DNA from: SIG607 sp045601805
GTDB lineage: Bacteria > Bacillota > Clostridia > Oscillospirales > Acutalibacteraceae
Assembly (NCBI GenBank): GCA_045601805.1
Contig: JAZSAJ010000051.1
Span: 1-13,490 of the forward strand
DNA: 13,490 nucleotides
Reading direction: 5' to 3'
This document shows, in pieces, positions 6,290 through 13,138 of the stretch (positions within the stretch are counted from its first letter, which is position 1; each line of letters opens with the position of its first letter). The notes beneath the pieces are model-generated. The model did no database searches. It was not told where the DNA came from and saw only the letters and a program-made list of their open reading frames with translations. The position numbers and the translations under genes are program-made.

Positions 6290-7880
6290 AGTTTTTAGAA
6301 AATGCTTCTAATATAAGCCCTTCATTTTTTTGAAGCGCCCAGTTAATATTCCATTCGCTTGTGAATATTAAAAGGTTGTTATTCTTAAAGTCTTGCACAA
6401 CCTTTGTGTCGCTTGTTAGGTTAAGGGTTTTGGGGTCAATGTCTTTATTTGCTATCCAACGAATATGTTCATAAGGCATTGCCGTTTTAACAACTTCTAC
6501 ATTGTATTCGTTTTTAAGGCGGTGTTCAAGCACTTCAAACTGCAAAACACCTACAACGCCAACAATAACCCTTTCCATACCGCTGTCGGGCTCGTGGAAA
6601 ATTTGAATTGCACCCTCTTGGGCAATTTGTGTCATACCCTTTACAAACTGTTTTCTTTTAAGGGTATCTTTTTGTTCATAAACCGCAAAATGTTCAGGCG
6701 CAAAGGTGGGTATGCCTTCAAATACGACCTTTCGTTTGGCAGCGCAAACGGTATCACCAATAGAAAAAATACCGGGGTCAAACACACCAATAATATCGCC
6801 TGCATAAGCGGTGTCAACAATTTCGCGTTCCTGCGCCATTAGTTGTTGCGGTTGGGGAAGTTTCATATTTTTACCGCTTTGAACATGGTAATATTCTTTA
6901 CCGCGTTCAAACTTACCCGAACAAATGCGCATAAAGGTAAGGCGGTCGCGGTGGGCCTTGTTCATATTGGCTTGAATTTTAAACACAAATGCCGAAAAAT
7001 CTTCATCAAGTGGGTCTACCTTGCCGTCTTTGGTTTCACGCGGAAGGGGCGGTGTTGTCATAGTCAGAAAACTTTCCAAAAACTGTTCAACACCAAAGTT
7101 TGTTAAAGCAGAACCAAAGAACACCGGGCTTAATTTGCCGTGGCGCACTTTGTCTAAATCAAAATCCCAACTTGCGCCGTCTAAAAGTTCAATTTGGTCA
7201 ACCAAATCTTTACGCAAATACGGTCCAATAATTGAATCCATTTTTTCGGTGTCGGTAATATCGCAATATTCGGTATCAAGTTTATTTTGCCCCTTAAAAC
7301 CGTTTTGGAATGTTATAATTGCCCGTTTTTCGCGGTCAAAAACACCCTTAAAATTAACACCGCAACTAATTGGCCAGTTCATTGGATAAGTGCCAATGCC
7401 AAACTCTTTTTCAAGTTGGTCAATAAGTTCAAAGGGGTCACGCGCTTCGCGGTCAAGTTTATTTATAAAGGTAAAAATAGGAATATCGCGCATAGCAACA
7501 ACCTGAAAAAGTTTTCGGGTTTGCGGTTCTATACCCTTTGCCGCGTCAATTACCATAACAACGCTGTCTGCCGCCATTAAGGTACGGTAGGTGTCTTCCG
7601 AAAAGTCTTGGTGGCCGGGGGTATCAAGAATGTTTATGCAATAACCGTTGTATTCAAACTGCATAACCGATGAAGTTATAGAAATACCGCGCTGTTTTTC
7701 AAGTTCCATCCAGTCACTAACGGCGTGGCGGGCGGTTGCTTTACCCTTTACACTGCCGGCTAACTGAATTGCGCCCCCGTATAAAAGCAGTTTTTCGGTT
7801 AAGGTGGTTTTACCTGCGTCGGGGTGGGAAATTATGGCAAATGTGCGGCGGCGGTTAATTTCCTTTTTAATGTCGCTCAT
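6288..7880 (-). CDS. prfC: Peptide chain release factor 3 (RF3)
   Basis: A translational GTPase that recycles RF1/RF2 from the ribosome after termination. It has 530 residues, normal for RF3 and shorter than EF-G. GTPase motifs are HPDAGKTT (19-26, P-loop), RGISITSS (64-71, switch I), DTPGHQDF (86-93, switch II) and NKLD (140-143). The stretch NKLDREARDPFELIDQLE and the downstream INWP-like segment (NWPISCG) fit RF3 rather than EF-G or the tetracycline-resistance ribosomal protection proteins. The start is supported by GGAGAG upstream and by the conserved N-terminus preceding the P-loop. It lies 69 bp downstream of pnp, beyond a terminator. I could not find a convincing promoter in that gap, so it may depend on read-through or on a weak promoter. 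Nothing is odd in the protein. Confidence 0.95.
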   Translation of the reverse strand: MSDIKKEINRRRTFAIISHPDAGKTTLTEKLLLYGGAIQLAGSVKGKATARHAVSDWMELEKQRGISITSSVMQFEYNGYCINILDTPGHQDFSEDTYRTLMAADSVVMVIDAAKGIEPQTRKLFQVVAMRDIPIFTFINKLDREARDPFELIDQLEKEFGIGTYPMNWPISCGVNFKGVFDREKRAIITFQNGFKGQNKLDTEYCDITDTEKMDSIIGPYLRKDLVDQIELLDGASWDFDLDKVRHGKLSPVFFGSALTNFGVEQFLESFLTMTTPPLPRETKDGKVDPLDEDFSAFVFKIQANMNKAHRDRLTFMRICSGKFERGKEYYHVQSGKNMKLPQPQQLMAQEREIVDTAYAGDIIGVFDPGIFSIGDTVCAAKRKVVFEGIPTFAPEHFAVYEQKDTLKRKQFVKGMTQIAQEGAIQIFHEPDSGMERVIVGVVGVLQFEVLEHRLKNEYNVEVVKTAMPYEHIRWIANKDIDPKTLNLTSDTKVVQDFKNNNLLIFTSEWNINWALQKNEGLILEAFSKN

Positions 7881-7911
7881 AAATCTCTCCTGCTTAAAGC
7901 AAATAGTCTTT

Positions 7912-7940
7912 AAAAACGGCAGTCCGTTTATGGACTGCCG
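7912..7940 (-). terminator. Rho-independent terminator after pnp
   Basis: On the minus strand a 9-bp perfect stem (CGGCAGTCC, 7940-7932, with GGACTGCCG, 7925-7917) has a 6-nt loop and is followed by TTTTT (7916-7912). It starts about 10 nt after the pnp stop codon and would separate pnp from prfC, fully or partly. Confidence 0.88.
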
Positions 7941-7949
7941 CTTTGTTTT

Positions 7950-10151
7950 TTAATCGTGACGGCGGAAACCTTTTCTGTTTCCTTTTGGTTTATCGTTTTT
8001 GCGGCGGGGTTTTTCTTCTTCGCCGTCATCTACGATAACTGCGCCCTCAATTTCAACAAGCGCATCTCTGCGAGAAAGGTTAAGTCTGCCTTGGTCGTCA
8101 ATTTCGGTAACCTTAACAATTACTTCGTCGCCAACCGAAACAACATCTTCAACCTTTTCAACGCGTTTTACATCAAGTTTGCTTATATGCACAAGGCCTT
8201 CTTTACCCGGTGCAATTTCAACAAATGCGCCAAAGTTCATAAGGCGTGTAACTTTGCCCTTGTAAATTGCGCCAACTTCGGGGTCGTTTGCTATTGTTTC
8301 AACAATCGCCAGTGCTTGATTACATTTTTCAAGGTCAACGCCTGCAATAAATACATGGCCGTCGTCTTCAATGTTAATAACAACTTCGCACTGTTCTTGA
8401 ATAGATTGAATAACCTTGCCCTGTTTACCAATAACATCGCCAATTTTAGCAGGGTCAATAACGGTAGTAAGCATTTTAGGCGCATATTTAGAAAGTTCAG
8501 CGCGCGGTTCGGCAATGCAAGGAAGCATAATATCATCAATGATATAATTTCTTGCTTTGTGTGTTTTTGCAAGTGCTTCTTTAATAATTTCAGGTGTTAA
8601 ACCGTGAACCTTTAAGTCCATTTGAATTGCGGTAATACCGTTTTTGGTACCTGCAACCTTAAAGTCCATATCGCCGTAAAAGTCTTCAAGGCCTTGAATG
8701 TCAACCATTGTCATAAAGTCGCCGTAAACGCCGTCATCACCTGTAATAAGACCGCAAGAAATACCTGCAACAGGGGCTTTAATGGGAACACCGGCTGCCA
8801 TTAAGGCAAGGGTAGAACCGCAAATAGATGCCTGTGAGGTTGAGCCGTTAGAAGAAAGAACTTCCGAAACAACCCTAATTGCATAGGGGAATTCTTCAAC
8901 CGACGGAATAACGGGTACCAAAGCGCGTTCTGCCAAAGCGCCGTGACCAATTTCGCGGCGGCCGGGGCCACGCGAAGGTTTGGTTTCGCCAACGCTATAG
9001 GACGGGAAGTTATAATGGTGAATGTAGCGTTTTTCTTTTTCTTCATCAAGTCCGTCAAGTTTTTGTGCTTCGCTGACAGACGCTAATGTTGCGCAAGAAA
9101 GAACCTGGGTTTGACCGCGGGTAAACATACCTGTACCGTGTACCCTTGGCAATAAATCAACTTCGGCTGCTAATGGGCGAATTTCATCAATGCCTCTGCC
9201 GTCAACACGCTTTTTCTCGTCTTTAAGCCAAGCTCTAACAACGTGTTTTTGAACAAGGTACATAATTTCATCAAGTTTAGCAGGATTTTCAGGGAAACGC
9301 TCGTCAAAATTTTCGTGAACTGCATTGTAAATAGGAAGTAAAGCAGCATCGCGAACAAGTTTGTCGTCGGTGTCAAGAGCTTTTTTTACATCTTCAATGC
9401 AAAATTCTTCAATTTCAGCCAAAATTTCGGGGTCGGGGTCGTTAGATTCAAAAGCAAATTTTTCTTTGCCGATTTCTTTAACTATACCGTTAATAAATTC
9501 AACAATTTTCTTGTTTTCTTCGTGGCCTTTCATAATAGCCTGGAACATAACTTCATCGCTAACTTCGTTTGCGCCGGCTTCAATCATTGCAACCAAATCG
9601 GCTGTTGAAGAAACGGTTAAGTCAAGGTCGGTTTTTGCTCTCTGCTCAAGTGTGGGGTTAATAACAATTTCGCCGTCAACAAGACCAACATTTACCGAAG
9701 AAATTGGGCCTGCCCAAGGAATATCGGAAATTGCAATTGCGCAAGAAACACCAATAGCGGCGGCAATTTGCGGGTCGCAATCGGGGTCAACCGACATAAC
9801 GGTTGCAACAACACTGCAATCGTTTCTCATATCTTTTGGGAAAAGCGGACGAATAGGTCTATCAATACAGCGGGAAGCCAAAATGGCTTTATCGGCTGCT
9901 TTGCCTTCACGGCGTGTAAACGAGCCGGGCAAACGGCCAACCGAATACATTTTTTCTTCGTAATCTACCGAAAGGGGGAAGAAATCAACGCCCTCGCGCG
10001 GTTTTGCCGATGCGGTTACAGTACAAAGCACAGCGGTTTCGCCGTATTTTGCCATTACTGCCGCATTTGCAAGTAATGCCATTTTGCCGGTTTCAAGTGT
10101 TAATTTTCTGCCGGCAAGTGTGGTTTCATAAATTTTGTAACTTTCAAACAT
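7950..10151 (-). CDS. pnp: Polyribonucleotide nucleotidyltransferase (PNPase)
   Basis: A 3'-to-5' phosphorolytic exoribonuclease of mRNA decay that works as a homotrimeric ring in the cytoplasm. The 733 residues show the full family layout: first RNase PH domain (about 5-225), helical linker (about 235-310), second, catalytic RNase PH domain (about 312-545, with EDFYGDMDFKVAGT at 489-502 carrying the conserved acidic residues, and FTRGQTQVLS at 343-352), KH domain with GKQG loop (575-578) and S1 domain (about 626-696, RLMNFGAFVEI). A basic tail, RRKNDKPKGNRKGFRRHD, ends the protein and probably adds RNA affinity. The start is set by GGAGG 8 nt before the ATG. It follows rpsO, the arrangement conserved in many bacteria, through a spacer of 157 bp rich in hairpins. 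A terminator follows. The identification is secure. Confidence 0.98.
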   Translation of the reverse strand: MFESYKIYETTLAGRKLTLETGKMALLANAAVMAKYGETAVLCTVTASAKPREGVDFFPLSVDYEEKMYSVGRLPGSFTRREGKAADKAILASRCIDRPIRPLFPKDMRNDCSVVATVMSVDPDCDPQIAAAIGVSCAIAISDIPWAGPISSVNVGLVDGEIVINPTLEQRAKTDLDLTVSSTADLVAMIEAGANEVSDEVMFQAIMKGHEENKKIVEFINGIVKEIGKEKFAFESNDPDPEILAEIEEFCIEDVKKALDTDDKLVRDAALLPIYNAVHENFDERFPENPAKLDEIMYLVQKHVVRAWLKDEKKRVDGRGIDEIRPLAAEVDLLPRVHGTGMFTRGQTQVLSCATLASVSEAQKLDGLDEEKEKRYIHHYNFPSYSVGETKPSRGPGRREIGHGALAERALVPVIPSVEEFPYAIRVVSEVLSSNGSTSQASICGSTLALMAAGVPIKAPVAGISCGLITGDDGVYGDFMTMVDIQGLEDFYGDMDFKVAGTKNGITAIQMDLKVHGLTPEIIKEALAKTHKARNYIIDDIMLPCIAEPRAELSKYAPKMLTTVIDPAKIGDVIGKQGKVIQSIQEQCEVVINIEDDGHVFIAGVDLEKCNQALAIVETIANDPEVGAIYKGKVTRLMNFGAFVEIAPGKEGLVHISKLDVKRVEKVEDVVSVGDEVIVKVTEIDDQGRLNLSRRDALVEIEGAVIVDDGEEEKPRRKNDKPKGNRKGFRRHD

Positions 10152-10188
10152 TTTTTTGCCTCCGTTTTTTTATTTTTTGGGGCTGTAT

Positions 10189-10242
10189 GTTAGCAATAAA
10201 TCCGATACCGAAAGCCCTTTCGGTACCCGATTTACCGCTAAC
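10189..10242 (-). promoter_or_regulatory. Long hairpin in the pnp leader (possible RNase III/PNPase autoregulation site)
   Basis: Three stacked stems with small internal loops form one hairpin: GTTAGC/GCTAAC (10189-10194/10237-10242), TAAATC/GATTTA (10197-10202/10229-10234) and an 8-bp tip (TACCGAAA 10206-10213 with TTTCGGTA 10218-10225). It ends about 38 nt upstream of the pnp ATG. In E. coli a double-stranded structure in this same place is cut by RNase III and lets PNPase repress its own mRNA. The same role here is inferred from position and shape only. Confidence 0.65.
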
Positions 10243-10251
10243 CAAATACAC

Positions 10252-10296
10252 CCCTATTAAATGAATAATAGGGCAGACCAAAGTGGCGGCCTGCCC
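10252..10296 (-). terminator. Overlapping hairpins after rpsO (weak or partial terminator)
   Basis: About 12 nt after the rpsO stop, a 9-bp stem forms (10288-10296 with 10271-10279). One of its pairs is a G-U wobble that forms only in minus-strand RNA, which supports leftward transcription. It is followed by a second hairpin (CCCTATTA/TAATAGGG, 10266-10273/10252-10259) that shares three bases with the first. The downstream tract TATTATTCATTT is only moderately U-rich, so partial termination between rpsO and pnp is more likely than a full stop. Confidence 0.55.
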
Positions 10297-10308
10297 GTGT
10301 TTGCGAAA

Positions 10309-10572
10309 TTACTTACGAATTTCAAGACGCTTAATGATAGAACGGTAACGGTTAATGTCTACCTTTGTGAGGTAAGCAAGAAGGTTACGACGATGACCTA
10401 CCATTTTTAAAAGACCGCGACGGGAATGATGGTCCTTAGCGTGTACTTTTAAGTGAGCAGTAAGTTCGTTAATGCGTTCTGTCAAAAGTGCAATTTGAAC
10501 TTCAGGAGAACCTGTGTCACCTTCGTGAACAGCGTATTCCTTAATAAGCTCTTGCTTTCTTTCTGCTGTCAT
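10309..10572 (-). CDS. rpsO: 30S ribosomal protein S15
   Basis: A primary 16S rRNA-binding protein of the small-subunit platform. It has 87 residues, matching the family's usual 88-89. The highly conserved segments are GDTGSPEVQIALLTERI, the HSRRGLLKMVGHRRNLLAYL core and the C-terminal YRSIIKRLEIRK. An in-frame ATG at 10617 would add 15 residues that the family lacks; the start at 10572 is preferred because AGGAGTGA lies about 5 nt upstream of it. It heads the rpsO-pnp pair and has its own strong promoter and a structured leader of about 128 nt, as expected for a gene whose product often represses its own translation. Confidence 0.98.
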   Translation of the reverse strand: MTAERKQELIKEYAVHEGDTGSPEVQIALLTERINELTAHLKVHAKDHHSRRGLLKMVGHRRNLLAYLTKVDINRYRSIIKRLEIRK

Positions 10573-10702
10573 TTTAGTCACTCCTTTTTTAAAAATATTC
10601 GCCGTAAACTGTGCCAACGGTCACGAGTGTTCCGAATTATCGGCAGACACCGAAAGCAAAGTAAACGGTACAACAATTTGCTTATGCCACAAATTGCCGT
10701 TT
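10573..10702 (-). promoter_or_regulatory. Structured rpsO leader, candidate S15 autoregulatory element
   Basis: The roughly 128-nt untranslated leader holds a 5'-terminal hairpin (7-bp CAATTTG/CAAATTG, 10690-10696/10674-10680, extended by AAACGG/CCGTTT, 10697-10702/10663-10668, across a 5-nt bulge). A second helix pair follows (GTGT/ACAC, 10647-10650/10627-10630, around CCGA/TCGG, 10640-10643/10632-10635). S15 is known to regulate its own mRNA through leaders that differ in structure between bacterial groups. I do not recognise this one as a described class. Confidence 0.45.
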
Positions 10703-10705
10703 AGC

Positions 10706-10734
10706 ATTATAACACGGGTAAAACAAAAAATCAA
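10706..10734 (-). promoter_or_regulatory. Promoter of rpsO
   Basis: On the minus strand TTGATT (10729-10734) and a perfect TATAAT (10706-10711) are 17 bp apart. The predicted start is near 10700, at the foot of the first leader hairpin. Confidence 0.85.
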
Positions 10735-10755
10735 CTATTTTATTTATATATATTA

Positions 10756-10784
10756 TTGACATTTTGCCAAGTGGGTATTATAAT
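10756..10784 (+). promoter_or_regulatory. Consensus promoter of the regulator-transporter operon
   Basis: Perfect TTGACA (10756-10761) and perfect TATAAT (10779-10784) with a 17-bp spacer, preceded by an AT-rich tract resembling an UP element. The transcription start should be near 10791. It stands back to back with the rpsO promoter, with 21 bp between the two -35 boxes. A fully consensus promoter ahead of a regulator-led operon suggests control by repression. Confidence 0.9.
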
Positions 10785-10794
10785 AAAGAAAAAG

Positions 10795-10810
10795 TGTTCC
10801 ATTTGGTACA
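10795..10810 (+). promoter_or_regulatory. Near-palindromic operator candidate in the operon leader
   Basis: TGTTCCATTTGGTACA is an inverted repeat with five of six pairs matching across a 4-bp spacer. It lies about 10 bp past the -10 box and just before the regulator's ribosome binding site (10815-10820). Binding here would block transcription, which fits autorepression by the Crp/Fnr-type protein encoded next. Half-site layout and length suit a dimeric Crp-fold protein, but the bases are neither the E. coli Crp nor the Fnr consensus. Confidence 0.45.
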
Positions 10811-10825
10811 GTTTGGGGTGATAAA

Positions 10826-11431
10826 TTGGGAAATATTAGGGAAGAAACCTTAAAAAATTTGTTTTTATTTAAGGGAATAACCGAAAGTATTGATTATTCA
10901 GCCATTGGCGAAATAGTGGCCTTTAAAAAAGGCGAGGTTATTTACAGCCAAAACAACTACAAACGCGCCATTGCAGTTTTAATAAACGGCAAAGCCGAAG
11001 CAGAAGAGCAAAGCGAAGGCGGTACTCTTTGCACATTTTACGCAGGCAGCGTTTTTGCCGCCGCGGCGGTGTTTGCAGATAAGCAACCGTTTGTAAGTAA
11101 AATTGTTGCAAAAAGCGACTGTGAAATTTTGTTTATAAGTGAAGAAGAATTAACAAAAATTTTTGCCGCCCACCCAAAAACCGCTGTAAATTATATTACA
11201 TTTTTAAACCAAAAAATAAGGTTTTTAAACCAAAAAATTTCGGTTTATTCATCAAGCAGCGCAGAAGCAAAGGTGCTTAAATATTTTTCGGCAAACAGCG
11301 GTGTAAAATGCAATTTTTCGGCGGTTGCCGAAACCCTTAAAATTGGGCGAACAAGTCTTTACCGCGCATTAGACGCGCTAAAAGAAAAAAATTTAATTGT
11401 CATAAATGACGGAAAGGTATGTGTTTTATAA
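10826..11431 (+). CDS. Crp/Fnr-family transcriptional regulator
   Basis: A 201-residue DNA-binding protein with a cyclic-nucleotide-binding-type beta-barrel (about 12-110), a long dimerisation helix (about 112-142) and a winged helix-turn-helix (about 162-192, NFSAVAETLKIGRTSLYRALDALKEK). The segment that would bind cyclic nucleotide phosphate lacks the Glu and the Arg-Ser of Crp (it reads GSVFAAAAVFADKQPFVSK), and there is no N-terminal Cys cluster of the Fnr type, so the signal is unknown. Translation starts at TTG (10826), supported by GGGGTG 5 nt upstream; no alternative ATG precedes the barrel. The dimerisation helix contains a duplicated heptad, FLNQKIR-FLNQKIS. The stop codon overlaps the next ATG by one base (TAATG), so the regulator is translationally coupled to the transporter genes and probably controls them. 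Confidence 0.87.
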   Translation: MGNIREETLKNLFLFKGITESIDYSAIGEIVAFKKGEVIYSQNNYKRAIAVLINGKAEAEEQSEGGTLCTFYAGSVFAAAAVFADKQPFVSKIVAKSDCEILFISEEELTKIFAAHPKTAVNYITFLNQKIRFLNQKISVYSSSSAEAKVLKYFSANSGVKCNFSAVAETLKIGRTSLYRALDALKEKNLIVINDGKVCVL

Positions 11432-12402
11432 TGAAAAAGGTATTAAGTTTAATTTTAGCAATTGTTTTGTGTCTTTCGGTTTGCGGTTGTGCCGCTAAAA
11501 AGACACCGGGCGAAATGAATGTTTATGTTTTAAGCGGACCAACAGGTATTGGCGCTTTAAACCTTTGGGATAAAGCCGAAAAGGGCGAAACTCTTAACAA
11601 ATATAACTTTACATTAACCGGCGCAAACGATGAAATTATTGCCGCCGTTTCAAAGGGCGAAGCCGATGTTGCCGCCGTTGCAACCAACCTTGCTTCTGCT
11701 ATTTACAACAGAACCGAGGGTAAGGTAACCGTTTTGGCGGTAAACACCTTGGGTGTTTTGTATATGCTTACAAACGGCGAAGAAATTAAGAGTATTGCTG
11801 ATTTAAAGGGCAAAACAATTTATTCGCCCGGCCAAGGCGCAAACCCCGAATATATTTTGCGTTATGTTTTAAAGGGCAACGGCGTTGACCCCGATAACGA
11901 TGTTACAATTAAGTTTGTTAGCGAGGGAAGTGAACTGTTACCTGTTTGGGCGCAGGAAAAAGATGCCGTTATTTTGGCTCCCCAACCCGTTGCAACAATG
12001 CTTACCACCAACAACAAAAACGCAAAAACCGTTTTTGATATGAGCGAAGAATGGGGTAAAATCGCCTCTGACAGTACGCTTATGATGGGTTGCGTTATTG
12101 TAAACAACGAATATTTAAAAAACAACAAAGACGCCGTTGAAATTTTTATGGACGAATACAAAGAATCGGTTGATAATGCCCTTAAAGATATTGACACCAC
12201 CGCAAAACTTTGCACACAAAAAGGCATTATTCCCAAAGAGCCAATTGCAAAAAAAGCAATTCCTTATTGCGGTCTTAAATTTGTTTCGGGCGAAGAAATG
12301 AAGAAAGGACTTTCGGGTTATTTAAAGGTAATGTTTGACGCCAACCCAAAAAGTGTAGGCGGAAAACTACCGGGTGACGACTTCTATTATGTTAAAAAGT
12401 AA
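11431..12402 (+). CDS. ABC transporter substrate-binding lipoprotein (NMT1/SsuA-like)
   Basis: The extracytoplasmic binding component of an import system. The 323 residues start with a lipoprotein signal peptide; the lipobox is V-C-G-C20, giving a lipid-anchored Cys20 on the outer membrane face. The mature part is a two-lobed periplasmic-binding fold. Residues 66-90 (NDEIIAAVSKGEADVAAVATN...) and 120-135 (KSIADLKGKTIYSPGQG) match the pattern of the family that binds sulfonates, nitrate, taurine or thiamine-precursor pyrimidines. The ligand cannot be inferred. An in-frame ATG at 11419 would add four residues; the start at 11431 is preferred for the standard MKK signal peptide, although GGAAAGG (11411-11417) is 13 nt from it. 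Its 3' end overlaps the permease start by about 14 bp. Confidence 0.9.
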   Translation: MKKVLSLILAIVLCLSVCGCAAKKTPGEMNVYVLSGPTGIGALNLWDKAEKGETLNKYNFTLTGANDEIIAAVSKGEADVAAVATNLASAIYNRTEGKVTVLAVNTLGVLYMLTNGEEIKSIADLKGKTIYSPGQGANPEYILRYVLKGNGVDPDNDVTIKFVSEGSELLPVWAQEKDAVILAPQPVATMLTTNNKNAKTVFDMSEEWGKIASDSTLMMGCVIVNNEYLKNNKDAVEIFMDEYKESVDNALKDIDTTAKLCTQKGIIPKEPIAKKAIPYCGLKFVSGEEMKKGLSGYLKVMFDANPKSVGGKLPGDDFYYVKK

Positions 12403-13138
12403 AAACTTTTTTAAAACTGCACTTTCGGTTTTGTTTTGGGTTTTAGTGTGGGAAATTGGGGCAACAGTTGGCAATAAAAGTTTGCTTATCCCCATTCCCA
12501 CCGCCAGTGATACCCTTAAAACGCTGTTTGTAATGCTGCAAAAAAGCGAAATTTATATAAGCGTTTTTTATTCGCTTACCCGCATTGTTTTGGGCTTTTT
12601 ATCGGCGCTTATTGTTGGGTGCATTTGCGCGCTTTTAACCGCAAAGGTTAAGTTTTTTAAGGCGCTTTTTTCGCCCCTTTTAAAAATTATACGGGCGGTG
12701 CCTGTGGCTTCCTTTATAATTTTGGTTTTTTATTGGATGTCAAAGGACGCCACCCCAACCTTTATTGCCTTTTTAACGGTACTGCCAATAATTTGGGCAA
12801 ACTGCGAAGAAGGTATTTTGGCAACCGACAAAAACTTGCTTGAAATGGCAAAGGTTATGGGCCTTACCAAAACAAAAACATTAAAAGAAATTGTTATTCC
12901 CTCGGCTTTGCCGTTTTTAAGTTCAGCCGCGTCAACAGGGCTTGGTTTTGCTTGGAAATCGGGCGTGGCGGCCGAAGTTATTTGCCGCAGCGGTAATTCG
13001 CTTGGCAATATGCTTTGGGCAGGTAAAAGCGCCGTTGAGTACAATGAAGTTTTTGCCGTAACACTTGTTATTGTTCTTTTAAGTTTTGCTTTTGAGCAAG
13101 GCACTTCTCTGCTTTTAAAAAGGGGGAAGAAATTATGA
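12389..13138 (+). CDS. ABC transporter permease, SsuC/TauC type
   Basis: The membrane channel of the import system, probably a homodimer. It has 249 residues and about six hydrophobic segments (near 10-25, 60-85, 100-117, 122-137, 172-195 and 220-237). The cytoplasmic coupling (EAA) loop is at 140-176 (LLEMAKVMGLTKTKTLKEIVIPSALPF without its middle reads as EMAKVMG...IVIPSALPF), the site that docks on the ATPase. Start choice is uncertain: ATG at 12389 has GGGTG 12 nt upstream, while GTG at 12374 would add five residues and has AGGCGGA 10 nt upstream. Both overlap the binding-protein gene. The stop overlaps the ATPase start as ATGA, so the three transporter genes are coupled. Confidence 0.92.
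   Translation: MLKSKNFFKTALSVLFWVLVWEIGATVGNKSLLIPIPTASDTLKTLFVMLQKSEIYISVFYSLTRIVLGFLSALIVGCICALLTAKVKFFKALFSPLLKIIRAVPVASFIILVFYWMSKDATPTFIAFLTVLPIIWANCEEGILATDKNLLEMAKVMGLTKTKTLKEIVIPSALPFLSSAASTGLGFAWKSGVAAEVICRSGNSLGNMLWAGKSAVEYNEVFAVTLVIVLLSFAFEQGTSLLLKRGKKL

Noticed and set aside
6288..7880. Possible tetracycline-resistance ribosomal protection protein or EF-G
   Set aside because: The length of 530 residues and the NKLDREARDP and SHPDAGKTT contexts fit RF3. The extra C-terminal domains of EF-G and Tet proteins are absent.
7956..8600. Long plus-strand open frame of 214 codons opposite pnp
   Set aside because: It is antisense to a certain gene, with low-complexity Asn/Phe/Cys-rich content typical of the complement of Glu/Lys/Val codons. 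No ribosome binding site or family resemblance is visible.
9361..9963. Plus-strand open frame of 200 codons opposite pnp
   Set aside because: Ser/Ile/Thr-rich shadow of the pnp coding strand, with no motif, signal or translation start signal.
10573..10617. N-terminal extension of S15 by 15 residues from an earlier ATG
   Set aside because: S15 proteins start at the conserved short N-terminus, and AGGAGTGA sits correctly before the ATG at 10572. The extension would encode the leader and the ribosome binding site.
11862..12236. Minus-strand open frame inside the binding-protein gene
   Set aside because: It lies within a well-supported lipoprotein gene on the other strand and shows no independent evidence of being coding.
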